From Aquabacterium sp. CECT 9606 (GTDB taxonomy: Bacteria > Pseudomonadota > Gammaproteobacteria > Burkholderiales > Burkholderiaceae_C): DNA of 64,000 nt. The stretch spans positions 248,001 through 312,000 of the forward strand of contig NZ_CAKKNB010000003.1 of assembly GCF_918741295.1 (NCBI RefSeq). Direction: 5' to 3'. This document shows, in pieces, positions 42,240 through 51,388 of this stretch. How positions within the stretch are numbered: the stretch's first letter is position 1; every line of letters begins with the position of its first letter. A program made the translations under genes and the position numbers. The notes under the pieces are model-generated. The model ran no database searches and was not told the origin of the DNA. It saw only the letters and a program-made list of their open reading frames with translations.

Positions 42240-42255
42240 CTGTTTATTTGTACAG
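42240..42255 (-). promoter_or_regulatory. LexA (SOS) box of imuA-imuB-dnaE2
   Basis: CTGTTTATTTGTACAG is a full CTG-N10-CAG LexA box, and its flanks GATA / TATC extend the palindrome. It lies 5-14 bases upstream of the imuA start codons, where LexA would block transcription of the whole operon. Its AT-rich core stands out in this GC-rich region. Confidence 0.88.
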
Positions 42256-42298
42256 TATCGTACCGCAGCCCGGCCGGGCCGTGTTGAGAAAAATGAAG

Positions 42299-42769
42299 TC
42301 AGCGGGGTTTTCTGAAATCGTCCTCGATCCAGGCCGTGGCCGAGGCCATGTTCAACTTGAAGCTGGCCGACACACGCACCTGGACCGCCTCGCCACCCTC
42401 TGCATCGTGCGCGGTCAGCAGCGCATGCGGTTCGTACTCGTCGGCCACGATGTCCAGCGTCACTCGCCATGGTTGCGTGGCCACGGTCACCACCACCTCC
42501 TTGTGCAAGGTGGCGTGCAGCTGTTGCTCATGCCGGCGAATCACCTCCGAGGCCGTCTTGACCAAGGTGTTGAAGGCCGACACGTCCAGCGGCTTGGGGT
42601 TCTTCTTGTCCCGGCCCATGGTCCAGGGGCCGACAAGGGCGGGCTCGGGTTGGCCGTCCTTCAGCATCTCCACGGCCCAGCCATCGTCATCGTTGTTCTT
42701 GATGACGCGGGCCGTCCAGCCGTTGTCGGACCACAGGCGGGCTTCTTTCACAGGTGTCGTTTCAGTCAT
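42299..42769 (-). CDS. conserved hypothetical protein (156 aa)
   Basis: A soluble 156-residue protein opening MTETTPVKEARLWSDNGWTA. It has beta-rich segments (WAVEMLKDGQPEPALVGPWT, then EVVVTVATQPWRVTLDIVA) and a helical middle (VSAFNTLVKTASEVIRRHEQ). No signal peptide, membrane segment or catalytic motif is recognised. It starts 17 bases after the leuA stop on the same strand and may be cotranscribed with it. Function unknown. Confidence 0.75.
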   Translation of the reverse strand: MTETTPVKEARLWSDNGWTARVIKNNDDDGWAVEMLKDGQPEPALVGPWTMGRDKKNPKPLDVSAFNTLVKTASEVIRRHEQQLHATLHKEVVVTVATQPWRVTLDIVADEYEPHALLTAHDAEGGEAVQVRVSASFKLNMASATAWIEDDFRKPR

Positions 42770-42785
42770 CCGCCGATCTTACGTC

Positions 42786-44450
42786 TCATGCCTTGTTCAG
42801 CCGGTTGACCGCCTGCACCAGGGCTTGCAAGGACGCGGTGACCAGGTTGGGATGCCAGCCCGCGCCATGCACACCGCCTGCCACGCCGGCTCCGCCCAGT
42901 TCAACCCAGGCCAAGGCCGACGCATCCGAGCCTTGTCCGGTGGCATGCTCCTCGTAGCCGTGCAATTGCATGCCGGGCGCCAGGTCCAAAGCCTGCAAGG
43001 CATGCCAGGCCGCGTCCAGCGGGCCATTGCCTTGCCCCGCCAAGTGCCGTGTTTGCCCATGGATTTTCACGGCCAGGCTCACATGCGTCACCGTGCCTTG
43101 CTCTTCCAACTGGTGGCTCACCAACTCCAGCGGTGCCGTGCGTTCCAGGTACTCAGCGCGGAACAAATCCCACAGCACGCCAGAGGTCAGCTCGCGCCCC
43201 GAGTCGTCCGCCACACGCTGCACGATGCCGCTGAATTCGATCTGCGCGCGGCGCGGCAAGACCAGCCCATAGGCCGACTCCAGCAAATACGTGATGCCGC
43301 CTTTGCCCGACTGGCTGTTGACGCGCACGACCGCTTCGTAATTCCCGCCCACATCGGCCGGATCGATCGGCAAGTAAGGAACAGCCCACAAGGTTTGCCC
43401 AGCCTGGGCCGTCATGCCTTTGCGGATGGCATCCTGGTGCGACCCCGAGAACGCCGTGAACACCAGATCGCCCGCATAGGGATGGCGTGGGTGCACTGGC
43501 AGCGAAATGCATTGCTCCACCTCGCGGGCCAAGGCGTGCAGGTTCGAGAAATCAAGCCCTGGGCTGACACCCTGGCTGTACAAGTTGAGCGCCAAGGTCA
43601 CCAGATCGACATTGCCGGTGCGCTCGCCATTGCCAAACAGGCAGCCTTCAACGCGTTGCGCGCCCGCCATCAAGGCCAGTTCGGCCGCGGCCACGGCGGT
43701 GCCCCGGTCGTTGTGTGGGTGCACGCTCAACACGATGGCATCGCGCCGGGCCAGGTGCCGGTGCATCCACTCGATCTGATCGGCATAGACATTGGGGGTG
43801 GCGGCCTCGACCGTGGCGGGCAAGTTGATGATGGCGGGGTTCTCGGGCGTAGGCTGCCAGACCTCGGTCACGGCATTGCAAACCTCCAGCGCGAAATCCA
43901 GCTCGGTCGTGCTGAAGGTTTCCGGGCTGTACTGAAGCGTCCAACGCGTTTGCGGGTGCTCGTCAGCCAGCTGCTTGATCAGGCGCGCGCTGTTGACCGC
44001 CAATTGCCGAACCTCGGTTTGGCTCATGTTGAACACCCATTGGCGCCAGGCCGGTGCGGTGGCGTTGTAGAGGTGGACGATGGCACGCGGTGCGCCGCGC
44101 AATGCTTCAAAGGTGCGGCGGATCAGGTCTTCACGGGCCTGGGTAATGACCTCGATGGTGACATCATCGGGGATGTGCCCATCATCAATGAGCGTGCGCA
44201 CCAGGTCAAAATCAGTCTGCGAAGCTGCGGGAAATGCCACCTCGATTTCCTTGAATCCAAGCTTGACCAGCGTCTTGAACAGGCGCAGCTTGGTGGCGCC
44301 ATCCATGGGTTCGAACAGCGCCTGGTTGCCATCACGCAGGTCGGTGCTCATCCACACGGGCGCCTGGGTCAGACGCTGTTGGGGCCAGGTGCGGTCCGGC
44401 AAATCAACCGTGGGGGCCGGGCGGTACTTTTGAGAGGGGTCTTTCAACAT
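42786..44450 (-). CDS. leuA: 2-isopropylmalate synthase, long form
   Basis: A 554-residue enzyme joining acetyl-CoA and 2-oxoisovalerate in the first step of leucine synthesis. It has the catalytic motif [20 protein letters not shown] (about residue 40), the metal-binding [20 protein letters not shown], and a C-terminal regulatory domain. The N-terminus [20 protein letters not shown] marks the long (LeuA2) type found in actinobacteria and some betaproteobacteria. The ATG at 44450 is preferred to a TTG two codons earlier. An attenuator-like leader lies just upstream. Confidence 0.95.
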   Translation of the reverse strand: MLKDPSQKYRPAPTVDLPDRTWPQQRLTQAPVWMSTDLRDGNQALFEPMDGATKLRLFKTLVKLGFKEIEVAFPAASQTDFDLVRTLIDDGHIPDDVTIEVITQAREDLIRRTFEALRGAPRAIVHLYNATAPAWRQWVFNMSQTEVRQLAVNSARLIKQLADEHPQTRWTLQYSPETFSTTELDFALEVCNAVTEVWQPTPENPAIINLPATVEAATPNVYADQIEWMHRHLARRDAIVLSVHPHNDRGTAVAAAELALMAGAQRVEGCLFGNGERTGNVDLVTLALNLYSQGVSPGLDFSNLHALAREVEQCISLPVHPRHPYAGDLVFTAFSGSHQDAIRKGMTAQAGQTLWAVPYLPIDPADVGGNYEAVVRVNSQSGKGGITYLLESAYGLVLPRRAQIEFSGIVQRVADDSGRELTSGVLWDLFRAEYLERTAPLELVSHQLEEQGTVTHVSLAVKIHGQTRHLAGQGNGPLDAAWHALQALDLAPGMQLHGYEEHATGQGSDASALAWVELGGAGVAGGVHGAGWHPNLVTASLQALVQAVNRLNKA

Positions 44451-44471
44451 GATCAAAATGCTCCAGAAATG

Positions 44472-44495
44472 AAAAAGCCAGCTCGAAAGCTGGCT
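44472..44495 (-). terminator. leuA leader attenuator hairpin
   Basis: On the minus strand AGCCAGCT-TTCG-AGCTGGCT forms an 8-base stem with a UUCG loop, then TTTTC. It lies about 22 bases before the leuA ATG, so it can only stop transcription before the gene. CCAGCCA at 44497-44491 can pair instead with TGGCTGG at 44569-44563 inside the leader reading frame, a candidate antiterminator. Confidence 0.75.
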
Positions 44496-44528
44496 GGAGG
44501 GGTGTCGGAAGTTGGTGTGGCTGAAAGG

Positions 44529-44615
44529 TCAACCAGACTCAACGCACGCGCTCGCACCCACGCCAGCCAAATTGGCTAGCGATAGCAGGGCGAAGGTGGT
44601 CATCGACAAGTTCAT
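44529..44615 (-). CDS. candidate leucine leader peptide of leuA
   Basis: A 28-codon frame opening MNLSMTTFALLSLANLAGVG. It has five Leu, of which codons 10, 11 and 13 form CTG CTA TCG CTA; CTA is expected to be rare in such a GC-rich genome. It ends TGA 34 bases before the attenuator hairpin. A stall at codons 10-13 would leave the TGGCTGG segment (codons 16-18) free to pair with the terminator arm. A TACACT -10-like hexamer lies seven bases upstream, so it may be leaderless; no ribosome site is seen. Confidence 0.5.
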   Translation of the reverse strand: MNLSMTTFALLSLANLAGVGASACVESG

Positions 44616-44638
44616 GGCGAACAGTGTAGGCGAATCAT

Positions 44639-45874
44639 TCAGATTGAGCAAACCCTGTTGCGGCCTTGGTGTTTGGCGTCATACAGAGCGCGGTCAGCCC
44701 TGGAGATCAGGCTGTCCGGCGTGGCGCCTGGCATGGCCGCGTTGCAGCAGGCGACCCCCAGGCTGACGGTGACCACGGGCAAGGTGGGCGATGCCCCATG
44801 CGCCATCGCCATGCTTTCTACGGCATTGCGAAGCCTCTCGGCCGCCTGCAACGCCAGTGCCAAAGAAGTGTCGGGCAGCACGGCGATGAACTCCTCGCCG
44901 CCATAGCGGGCCACCATGTCGCCGGGTTTGCGCAAGCTGTTCTGCATCACGCTGGCCACCTGGCGCAGGCATTCGTCGCCCGCTGGGTGGCCGTAGTGGT
45001 CGTTGTAAGGCTTGAAATAATCCACATCCATCATGATGATGGCCACTTCGGTGCCGCCATGTTTGGCGCGCTGCCAAAGGTCTTGAAGGTACTCCTGGAA
45101 ATGGCGGCGATTGAACAGGCCGGTCAGCACATCAACCCGGGACAATTGCTGCAACTTCAGGTTCACCTCGCTGAGAGCCTTGACCAACTCACGCTCGCGT
45201 TCGCTGAGCAGGTAGCGGCGGCGCTTGTCGCGCTCCATCACATAGTTGGCGCACAGCGAGAAAGCCACCGTGGCCGCGGTCAGTGAACAGATGGGCCACA
45301 CCAGGCGTGGGTTGAAGTTGGGCAGCACCCATATGCCCACAACCTGGATGGCCAACACGGCCAGCGAAAAACCAAGCGCCGACCAGAAGCGCAGCCGCTG
45401 GACAAGGTTGCCGTACATCACCACCACCGCAAAACCGGCGTGGTAGAAATCGCTCAAAGGGCTGCGGGTGATGGACAGGGCATAAGCCAGGGTCGCCGCG
45501 GCGAACAAGCCACTGATCACCACGGCCGAATCAAGCAAGACCGGATGTTGGGTCAAAGGCTTGTCGCCCTTCAGCCAGAGCACCAGCAAGGCCAGCAGGG
45601 CCACGGGCGTGAAAATCAACAGCCGCAATTGGACGGCGATGCTGAACACGTCGGGGATCAGCAGGTAGTCCGCCACCAGAAAACCGTCGTACACCACCAG
45701 CGAAATCAAGCCGCTGATGATGAAATGCCGCAAACGCTGCTGAGGGTCCTGGCTGAGGAACTCATTCTCCAGCGCCGCAGGAAACTTCATCCACCTGAAA
45801 CCAAGGTTCAGCAAGTCTTGCACCTGGTTCATGCGCAAGCGGTCGAGTTCGATGGAGGCGGAGGCCGTGCTCAT
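44639..45874 (-). CDS. membrane diguanylate cyclase (GGDEF), first of tandem pair
   Basis: A 411-residue protein with about six transmembrane helices (e.g. FIISGLISLVVYDGFLVADY, then LLIFTPVALLALLVLWL). A linker helix and a GGDEF domain follow. The active loop reads RYGGEEFIAVLPD, and the substrate region DVDYFKPYNDHYGHPAGDEC is complete, so it should make cyclic di-GMP. The inhibitory-site motif just before it is KPGD rather than RxxD, so feedback inhibition may be lost. It overlaps the related upstream gene by four bases. Confidence 0.9.
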   Translation of the reverse strand: MSTASASIELDRLRMNQVQDLLNLGFRWMKFPAALENEFLSQDPQQRLRHFIISGLISLVVYDGFLVADYLLIPDVFSIAVQLRLLIFTPVALLALLVLWLKGDKPLTQHPVLLDSAVVISGLFAAATLAYALSITRSPLSDFYHAGFAVVVMYGNLVQRLRFWSALGFSLAVLAIQVVGIWVLPNFNPRLVWPICSLTAATVAFSLCANYVMERDKRRRYLLSERERELVKALSEVNLKLQQLSRVDVLTGLFNRRHFQEYLQDLWQRAKHGGTEVAIIMMDVDYFKPYNDHYGHPAGDECLRQVASVMQNSLRKPGDMVARYGGEEFIAVLPDTSLALALQAAERLRNAVESMAMAHGASPTLPVVTVSLGVACCNAAMPGATPDSLISRADRALYDAKHQGRNRVCSI

Positions 45875-47208
45875 GAGGTGCGTCCAGAATCAGGGTCTGG
45901 CCAGACACGATTGCGTCCGCTGTTCTTGGCGCGGTACAGGGCTTCGTCGACCTGGATCAACAGGGTTTTCTGGCTGGCCCCACGGTCAATGGGGCGCATG
46001 GACGCCACCCCCACGCTGACCGTCACGAACGAGCTGGTTGGCGAGCCCACGTGAGGCACGCGCAGGCGTTCGATGGCGACCTTGATGCGGTCGGCGGCCT
46101 GCAAGGCAATGGGCAAGGTCGTGCCCGTCAGGACAGCAATGAACTCTTCGCCGCCAAAGCGTGCCACCAGGTCACCGGGGCGCCGCAGCCGGCGTTTGAG
46201 CGTGCCGGCCACCTGGCGCAGGCATTCGTCGCCAGCGGGATGGCCATAGTGGTCGTTGTAGGCCTTGAAGTGGTCCACGTCGATCATGATCAAAGACACC
46301 TCGCTGCCGTCCACTTCGGCACGCTCCCAGACTTGCGTCAGGAACTCGTCGAAATGCCGGCGGTTGGCCACCTGGGTGAGCAGGTCAGACCGGGAGATCT
46401 TGTCCAGCCGTTCATTGGCGGTCTTCAGGGCGGCCAGCAGATTGGTTTCGCGGATCCGCAGCAGCCAGTTCTGACGCTCGTCGCGCTCCAGGCTGTAGCA
46501 GCCGAACAGGGTGAAGGTCATGGTCGAGATCAGTACCAGCGCCGAGGGGATCATGACCTCGATCGGCGCTGGCGGTATGAAGTGCAAGGCCACCACCGTG
46601 CCCATGGCGATGAAGATGTCCAGGATCAGTGCCATCCAAAAGCGCATTTGCGCCACCGAGTGGCTGAACATCACCACCACGGCCAGCCCGACCAGGTAGG
46701 GGCCGGCCAAGGGGTCCTTGCTGATGCTGGACAAATACAACACGATGCAGGTGGCCAGCATGGCGGCCAGCAGTACCAGGGTTTCCCTGAAAAAGGGGTG
46801 GGGCGTTTTGATCAGCACGTACAGGCCGATCAGGCTCACCGGTGTGAACAAACCCGTGCGCAGCGCCACGGCCTCGGCAAACACATCGGGGATCATCAAC
46901 AGGTCAGTCAGCAGGTAGCCGTTGAACAAAATGGTGACCAACGCGGCCGTGATGATGATGACTCTCAGGCGGTCTGCGGCCGTATCGTGCTGAAAACGCC
47001 TTTCAAGCTTGGTGGGAAAACGCAGTGTCGGAAAGCCGTTTGTCAGCAGCTGGTCAATTTGCTCGGCGGAATCCCCGGAGACCGGGCCGTAGTCAACCGG
47101 GGCGAGGTCGATTGCCCCAAAGCCGGTCGTGGGGATGAAGTCGCGCGCGGTAGGGTGGATGGACACCGAAGCAGATCCAGGCGTTTGCTGTTTCAAACCT
47201 TCAAACAT
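45871..47208 (-). CDS. membrane diguanylate cyclase (GGDEF), second of tandem pair
   Basis: A 445-residue paralogue of the preceding protein, with a longer N-terminal soluble part and six predicted membrane helices (e.g. VIIITAALVTILFNGYLLTD). The active loop is RFGGEEFIAVLTG with DVDHFKAYNDHYGHPAGDEC, so it is probably active. The inhibitory site is RPGD, matching RxxD. The pair share the same layout and are translationally coupled, consistent with a local duplication. Confidence 0.9.
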   Translation of the reverse strand: MFEGLKQQTPGSASVSIHPTARDFIPTTGFGAIDLAPVDYGPVSGDSAEQIDQLLTNGFPTLRFPTKLERRFQHDTAADRLRVIIITAALVTILFNGYLLTDLLMIPDVFAEAVALRTGLFTPVSLIGLYVLIKTPHPFFRETLVLLAAMLATCIVLYLSSISKDPLAGPYLVGLAVVVMFSHSVAQMRFWMALILDIFIAMGTVVALHFIPPAPIEVMIPSALVLISTMTFTLFGCYSLERDERQNWLLRIRETNLLAALKTANERLDKISRSDLLTQVANRRHFDEFLTQVWERAEVDGSEVSLIMIDVDHFKAYNDHYGHPAGDECLRQVAGTLKRRLRRPGDLVARFGGEEFIAVLTGTTLPIALQAADRIKVAIERLRVPHVGSPTSSFVTVSVGVASMRPIDRGASQKTLLIQVDEALYRAKNSGRNRVWPDPDSGRTS

Positions 47209-47362
47209 AAAACATGGTCACGATGGCGCAGGAGGTGCCTGGGCACGCCATCATCAATCAATTCGCCATGGTTTGAAGCCGGATTTTCCCCCTTGATGTT
47301 CGGGATACAGGGATGAATTCACGTGCGAATGTGCCGCAAATTGCATCAATTCGCGTTGGTCT

Positions 47363-47620
47363 TTACTCGGCGTCCGGTTTGCCGAAGAGGTGTACAAACA
47401 AATCGTCGTCGGTGATCTCCCGTACCGACAAGCCATTCACAGGCTCGCGGAATGGCATGTCCGGTTGCTCAAGCGGCAGTTCAGCCGGCATGGTTTCCGC
47501 AAAATTAACCACGGGGCCACCTTCGCCAGCCCTTTGCAAGCGCCATGACATGGAATCGGCCAAAGAGGGGGGTGTCATCCCACGGTATAAATCCAGTGGA
47601 TGCGGTGGGGGCGTTTTCAT
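47363..47620 (-). CDS. hypothetical protein (85 aa)
   Basis: An 85-residue soluble protein opening MKTPPPHPLDLYRGMTPPSL, with polar, Pro- and Glu-rich sequence and an ordered end (GLSVREITDDDLFVHLFGKP). No family or motif is recognised. It lies between the cyclase pair and tag, reading away from tag, with its own short upstream region. It is probably real because its composition is protein-like, but this is the least certain gene of this part. Confidence 0.5.
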   Translation of the reverse strand: MKTPPPHPLDLYRGMTPPSLADSMSWRLQRAGEGGPVVNFAETMPAELPLEQPDMPFREPVNGLSVREITDDDLFVHLFGKPDAE

Positions 47621-47689
47621 GTGGCCAGCCTACCCAGGTTGGTTACATGTAAACACACGATAAAAGCACTTTTGGACGACCAGTTAACG

Positions 47690-48337
47690 ATGAGTACACC
47701 CGCGGGCCTTTTCTCAGACACACCCGGCTTCATGCGCTGCAAGTGGTGCCAGGCCACGCCGGCTTATCAGCGCTACCACGACCACGAGTGGGGCTTTCCG
47801 GAAACCGATGACCGCCAGCTGTTCGAAAAGCTTTGCCTCGAGGGCTTTCAGGCCGGGCTGAGCTGGCTCACCATCCTCAACAAGCGGGAGGGGTTTCGGC
47901 AGGCATTCGCCAATTTCGATGTAGACCAGGTGGCCCGGTTTGGCGACAGTGACATTGAGCGGCTGGTCATGGACGCGGCCATTGTGCGGCACCGGGGCAA
48001 GATCGTCTCGACCATCAACAATGCACGGCGGGCGATTGAGTTGCGCGAAGAGTTCGGCTCGCTGTCGGCCTACATCTGGCGCTTTGAGCCGGCCGCCAAC
48101 GCCCGCCCCAAGCGCGCGACCTTGGAGGCGCTCAAGGCCCTGCCCATCGCGCCAGAGGCCGTGGCCCTGTCCAAGGACCTGAAGAAACGCGGCTGGACGT
48201 TCGTGGGCCCCACCACCTTGTACGCTTTCATGCAGGCCATGGGCATGGTCAATGACCACATCGAAGGCTGTGGCGTGCGTCAAGCGGCATTGGCCGCCCG
48301 TGCCAGCCTGAAGCTGCTCAAACAGCCAGCTTCCTGA
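47690..48337 (+). CDS. tag: DNA-3-methyladenine glycosylase I
   Basis: A 215-residue base-excision repair enzyme removing 3-methyladenine. It has the zinc and active-site features of Tag: CKWCQATPAYQRYHDHEWGF at the N-terminus, EKLCLEGFQAGLSWLTILNK, and GWTFVGPTTLYAFMQAMGMV near the C-terminus with the zinc-ligand pattern NDHIEGC. The ATG at 47690 fits the family N-terminus. Its 3' end overlaps the convergent FMN reductase by 20 bases. Confidence 0.95.
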   Translation: MSTPAGLFSDTPGFMRCKWCQATPAYQRYHDHEWGFPETDDRQLFEKLCLEGFQAGLSWLTILNKREGFRQAFANFDVDQVARFGDSDIERLVMDAAIVRHRGKIVSTINNARRAIELREEFGSLSAYIWRFEPAANARPKRATLEALKALPIAPEAVALSKDLKKRGWTFVGPTTLYAFMQAMGMVNDHIEGCGVRQAALAARASLKLLKQPAS

Positions 48338-48872
48338 CCCAGGCCACGTAGCGGTCGACCCAGGCCTGCAGGAATTTGCGGCTGTCCTCGTTGGCGATGC
48401 TGCCATCGGGGCCAAACAGGCCGTCCTTGGCTTGCACAAAAGCTTCGGGTTGGCCCAGCGTGGGCACATCCAGGTAAGCCAGGACGTTGCGCAGGTGCTG
48501 CTGGGCCAGGGCCGTGCCAATGGCACCGATCGAGACCCCAATCACCCCCGCCGGCTTGCCACCCCACACGCTTTGCCCGTAGGGCCGCGAAGCGTGGTCA
48601 ATGGCGTTTTTCAGCACACCAGGGAAGGAGCGGTTGTATTCCGGGGTCACGAACAGCAGGCCCTGGGCGGATTTGACGGCCGCCTTCAACCGCTTGACGG
48701 ATTCCGCCGGGTTGGCATCGTCATCCTGGTTGTACAAAGGCAGATCGTCGATTTGGATGTGCTCAAACGCAAAGTCAGACGGTGCCAGCTTGGCCAGCGC
48801 GACGGCCAACTGGTGGTTGAAAGACGCTTTGCGCAAGCTGCCCACCACCACGGCGATTTTGATTTGACTCAT
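48318..48872 (-). CDS. NADPH-dependent FMN reductase
   Basis: A 184-residue flavodoxin-fold reductase. The phosphate loop is VVGSLRKASFNHQLAVALAK, and the flavin loop has LFVTPEYNRSFPGVLKNAID, diagnostic of the family that includes ChrR and quinone reductases. GGKPAGVIGVSIGAIGTALA is also typical. It may reduce quinones, azo dyes or metals. AAGGA lies before the ATG at 48872. Divergent from the single-domain response regulator. Confidence 0.92.
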   Translation of the reverse strand: MSQIKIAVVVGSLRKASFNHQLAVALAKLAPSDFAFEHIQIDDLPLYNQDDDANPAESVKRLKAAVKSAQGLLFVTPEYNRSFPGVLKNAIDHASRPYGQSVWGGKPAGVIGVSIGAIGTALAQQHLRNVLAYLDVPTLGQPEAFVQAKDGLFGPDGSIANEDSRKFLQAWVDRYVAWVRKLAV

Positions 48873-49078
48873 GAAAGTTCCTTCGACTCTGGATTGCGTG
48901 ACTCGGCCTTGATTAAAGCCTCATTGCGTGCAATTTGCTCAGCTTGGTGGTGAACCCTGTGCAGCGTCAGGTTTTACGATCTGCCAAAGCCTGCGCTTTC
49001 AGGAATTTTTAAGTGGGGGCTCAGGAGCGCAGCCTCTGCGGGCTGAACATACATGTCAGCAGTTGTATCGGGGTTCTC

Positions 49079-49450
49079 ATGGGACAGACGGTTTTGGTCG
49101 TGGACGACAACGCCTTGAATCGTGAGTTGTTGCGATTGGTGTTGGAGCAGCAGGGATATGCGGTTCTCGAGGCCACAACGGCCGAAGAAGCGTTGGGCAT
49201 GATCCGCGAAAATCACCCGTCTCTGGTGCTGATGGACTGCCATCTGCCAGGCATGGACGGCCTGACGGCCACGCGTGAAATCAAAGGCACCGACGCCACC
49301 TGTGGCATCCCTGTGGTGGCCGTGACGGCCCATGCCATGCCCGGTGACCGCGAACGCGCCCTGGCGGCAGGTTGCAACGAGTACATCTCCAAGCCGGTGG
49401 ATTTTTCCCGCCTCATGACCATCGTGAGCACGCTGGTGCCCTCGGTCTGA
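49079..49450 (+). CDS. single-domain response regulator (CheY/DivK-like)
   Basis: A 123-residue receiver with no output domain. It has VLVVDDNALNRELLRLVLEQ, the phospho-acceptor Asp in LVLMDCHLPGMDGLTATREI, Thr in VAVTAHAMPGDRERALAAGC and Lys in EYISKPVDFSRLM. The MDCHLPGMDG pattern fits receivers that take phosphate from hybrid kinases. The nearby chemoreceptor suggests a signalling role; the partner kinase is not known. The ATG at 49079 is preferred over earlier in-frame codons. Confidence 0.9.
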   Translation: MGQTVLVVDDNALNRELLRLVLEQQGYAVLEATTAEEALGMIRENHPSLVLMDCHLPGMDGLTATREIKGTDATCGIPVVAVTAHAMPGDRERALAAGCNEYISKPVDFSRLMTIVSTLVPSV

Positions 49451-49464
49451 TAGGCTGGGTAACG

Positions 49465-49689
49465 CTAAAGGCGCGCCAGCGCCTCGCGGATGCGCTCAAT
49501 CGTGTGGGCCATTGCTGCCTTGCTGGACACCTCCAGCCCCAACTGGCGCGCAATGTGGTTGACCTTGGCCGGGTTGAGCGGCAGGCCGCCGTTGTCCACC
49601 GCCTTGATCAGGTCCTGCGCCTGCCGGATTTCCGCCGAGCAGGCCGAACGAGGCGAGAAAAAACGGGTCAATTGTTTGACGAGCTGCAT
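49465..49689 (-). CDS. hypothetical protein after chemoreceptor (74 aa)
   Basis: A 74-residue soluble protein opening MQLVKQLTRFFSPRSACSAE and containing IRQAQDLIKAVDNGGLPLNP. A helical C-terminal part follows (VNHIARQLGLEVSSKAAMAH). It starts 17 bases after the chemoreceptor stop on the same strand, so it is likely cotranscribed with it. No known motif. The part KVNHIARQLGLEVSSKAAM could be a small helix-turn-helix, but this is weak. Confidence 0.6.
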   Translation of the reverse strand: MQLVKQLTRFFSPRSACSAEIRQAQDLIKAVDNGGLPLNPAKVNHIARQLGLEVSSKAAMAHTIERIREALARL

Positions 49690-49705
49690 GGTGACCCGTT
49701 GATCT

Positions 49706-51253
49706 TCAGCGAAACACACCCACTGCATCGGCCAAGCTGGCCATTTGCTGTTTGACGCTTTCAGATGCCGCCGTGCCTTGCTCAACCAGGGCTGCGTTTT
49801 GCTGGGTGATCTGGTCAAGGTGGCTAATGGCTTGGCCGACCTGGGCAATGCCCGCATTTTGCTCGTGCGTGGCCGAGCTGATCTCTGCGATCAAGTCCGA
49901 CACCCGCTGAACCTGCGTGACGATGTCGCCCATGGTTTGCCCGGCGTCATTGACCTGCCGGGAGCCGGCCTCCACCTTGTTCACGCTCTCATTGATGAGG
50001 GCTTTGATTTCTTTGGCAGCGCCCGCACTGCGGTGCGCCAGACTTCTCACTTCACTGGCCACCACCGCGAAACCACGGCCTTGCTCGCCGGCGCGAGCGG
50101 CTTCAACTGCGGCATTCAATGCCAGGATGTTGGTCTGGAAGGCGATGCTGTCAATCACGCCAATGATGTCGGCGATCTTTTTGGAACTGTGCGTGATGTC
50201 ATTCATCGTGGCCACCACGTCTGACACGGCGCGTCCACCCTTGGCGGCCGCTTCACTGGCCGAGCCCGAGAGTTGGTTGGCCTGGCTGGCGGTGTCCGCA
50301 TTGTTCTTCACGGTCACGGTCATCTGCTCCATGGACGAGGCGGTTTCCTCGACGCTGGCTGCGGCCTGTTCCGTGCGAGAGCTCAGGTCATTGTTGCCCT
50401 GCGCGATTTCATTGGTGGCCGTCTGCACATTCAAGACCTGCCCACTAACATCGTCGATGACCCAGCGGAACATCAGGCCAAGCTGGCCGATGGTTCGCAT
50501 GGTCATGCCGATTTCATCGACGCGGTCCATGTGCAAGGCCTTGTGCTTGTCGCCCGAGGCCACCCGCAGGGCTTGATCGCGCATTTGCTCCAGCGGCCTG
50601 GCAATCTGGCTTTCAAGCGACCAGTTGGCCAGCAAAGACAGCACTGCAACGGCCCCCGAAAAGCCAAGAAGCGCCATGCCGTTCGCCAGACCCAAGGCCC
50701 ATGCCGCGCCAACCAATGCGGGCACCAGCAACAGCAGGGTCGATCGGATGCGCCAGCGCACAGGCATGGTCTGCAACATTGACATCCAGGCAGCCGCGCC
50801 CGTGCGGATGATCAAACCCTTGTGGAAGCGGCGGTTGCCGGCCTTGCCTTCGCGGAAATCGCGGTACAGGCTTTCTGCCGCGGCAATCTCTTCATTGGAG
50901 GCCTTCGTGCGAACCGACATGTAGCCGGTCTGCTTGCCTTGGCGCACCATCGGCGTGGCATTGGCGCGAACCCAGTAGTGGTCGCCATTTTTTCGGCGGT
51001 TTTTGACCAGGGCCGTCCAGGGTTGGCCCGCCTTGAGGGTGGCCCACATGTCGGCAAAGGCCTCGGTGGGCATGTCCGGATGGCGCACCAGGTTGTGCGG
51101 TTGCCCCTGGATTTCCTCGCGGCTGTAGCCACTCACGGAGACAAAAGCATCGTTGGCGTAGGTGATATGGCTTTGAGTGTCCGTGGTGGACATCAGGGTG
51201 GCATCGTCGGGAAATTCAAAGGCTCGTTGAGTGACGGGTTGATTGTTGCGCAT
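49706..51253 (-). CDS. PAS-domain methyl-accepting chemotaxis protein (Aer-like)
   Basis: A 515-residue chemoreceptor. An N-terminal cytoplasmic PAS domain ([20 protein letters not shown], then [20 protein letters not shown]) resembles the FAD-binding Aer type that senses redox or oxygen. Two membrane helices follow ([20 protein letters not shown], then [15 protein letters not shown]), then a HAMP region and the signalling domain with its tip [20 protein letters not shown]. It lies in a cluster of oxygen and redox genes, which fits energy taxis. Confidence 0.93.
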   Translation of the reverse strand: MRNNQPVTQRAFEFPDDATLMSTTDTQSHITYANDAFVSVSGYSREEIQGQPHNLVRHPDMPTEAFADMWATLKAGQPWTALVKNRRKNGDHYWVRANATPMVRQGKQTGYMSVRTKASNEEIAAAESLYRDFREGKAGNRRFHKGLIIRTGAAAWMSMLQTMPVRWRIRSTLLLLVPALVGAAWALGLANGMALLGFSGAVAVLSLLANWSLESQIARPLEQMRDQALRVASGDKHKALHMDRVDEIGMTMRTIGQLGLMFRWVIDDVSGQVLNVQTATNEIAQGNNDLSSRTEQAAASVEETASSMEQMTVTVKNNADTASQANQLSGSASEAAAKGGRAVSDVVATMNDITHSSKKIADIIGVIDSIAFQTNILALNAAVEAARAGEQGRGFAVVASEVRSLAHRSAGAAKEIKALINESVNKVEAGSRQVNDAGQTMGDIVTQVQRVSDLIAEISSATHEQNAGIAQVGQAISHLDQITQQNAALVEQGTAASESVKQQMASLADAVGVFR

Positions 51254-51388
51254 GTGGCCGCTCTAGGATTGAGTTTGGAAACCCGGCCACTGCAATTGGA
51301 TCCGCCGGTCAGATCACTTCTGATCTTTCCATATCGGAACAGGATCGTTCTTCTTTAGAACATTCGGTTCAACGGGCATCTTTGGGTT

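Noticed and set aside
42336-44579. Very long plus-strand open frame (747 codons) across leuA and its neighbour
   Set aside because: Antisense to leuA, which is certain; the translation has no domain-like pattern.
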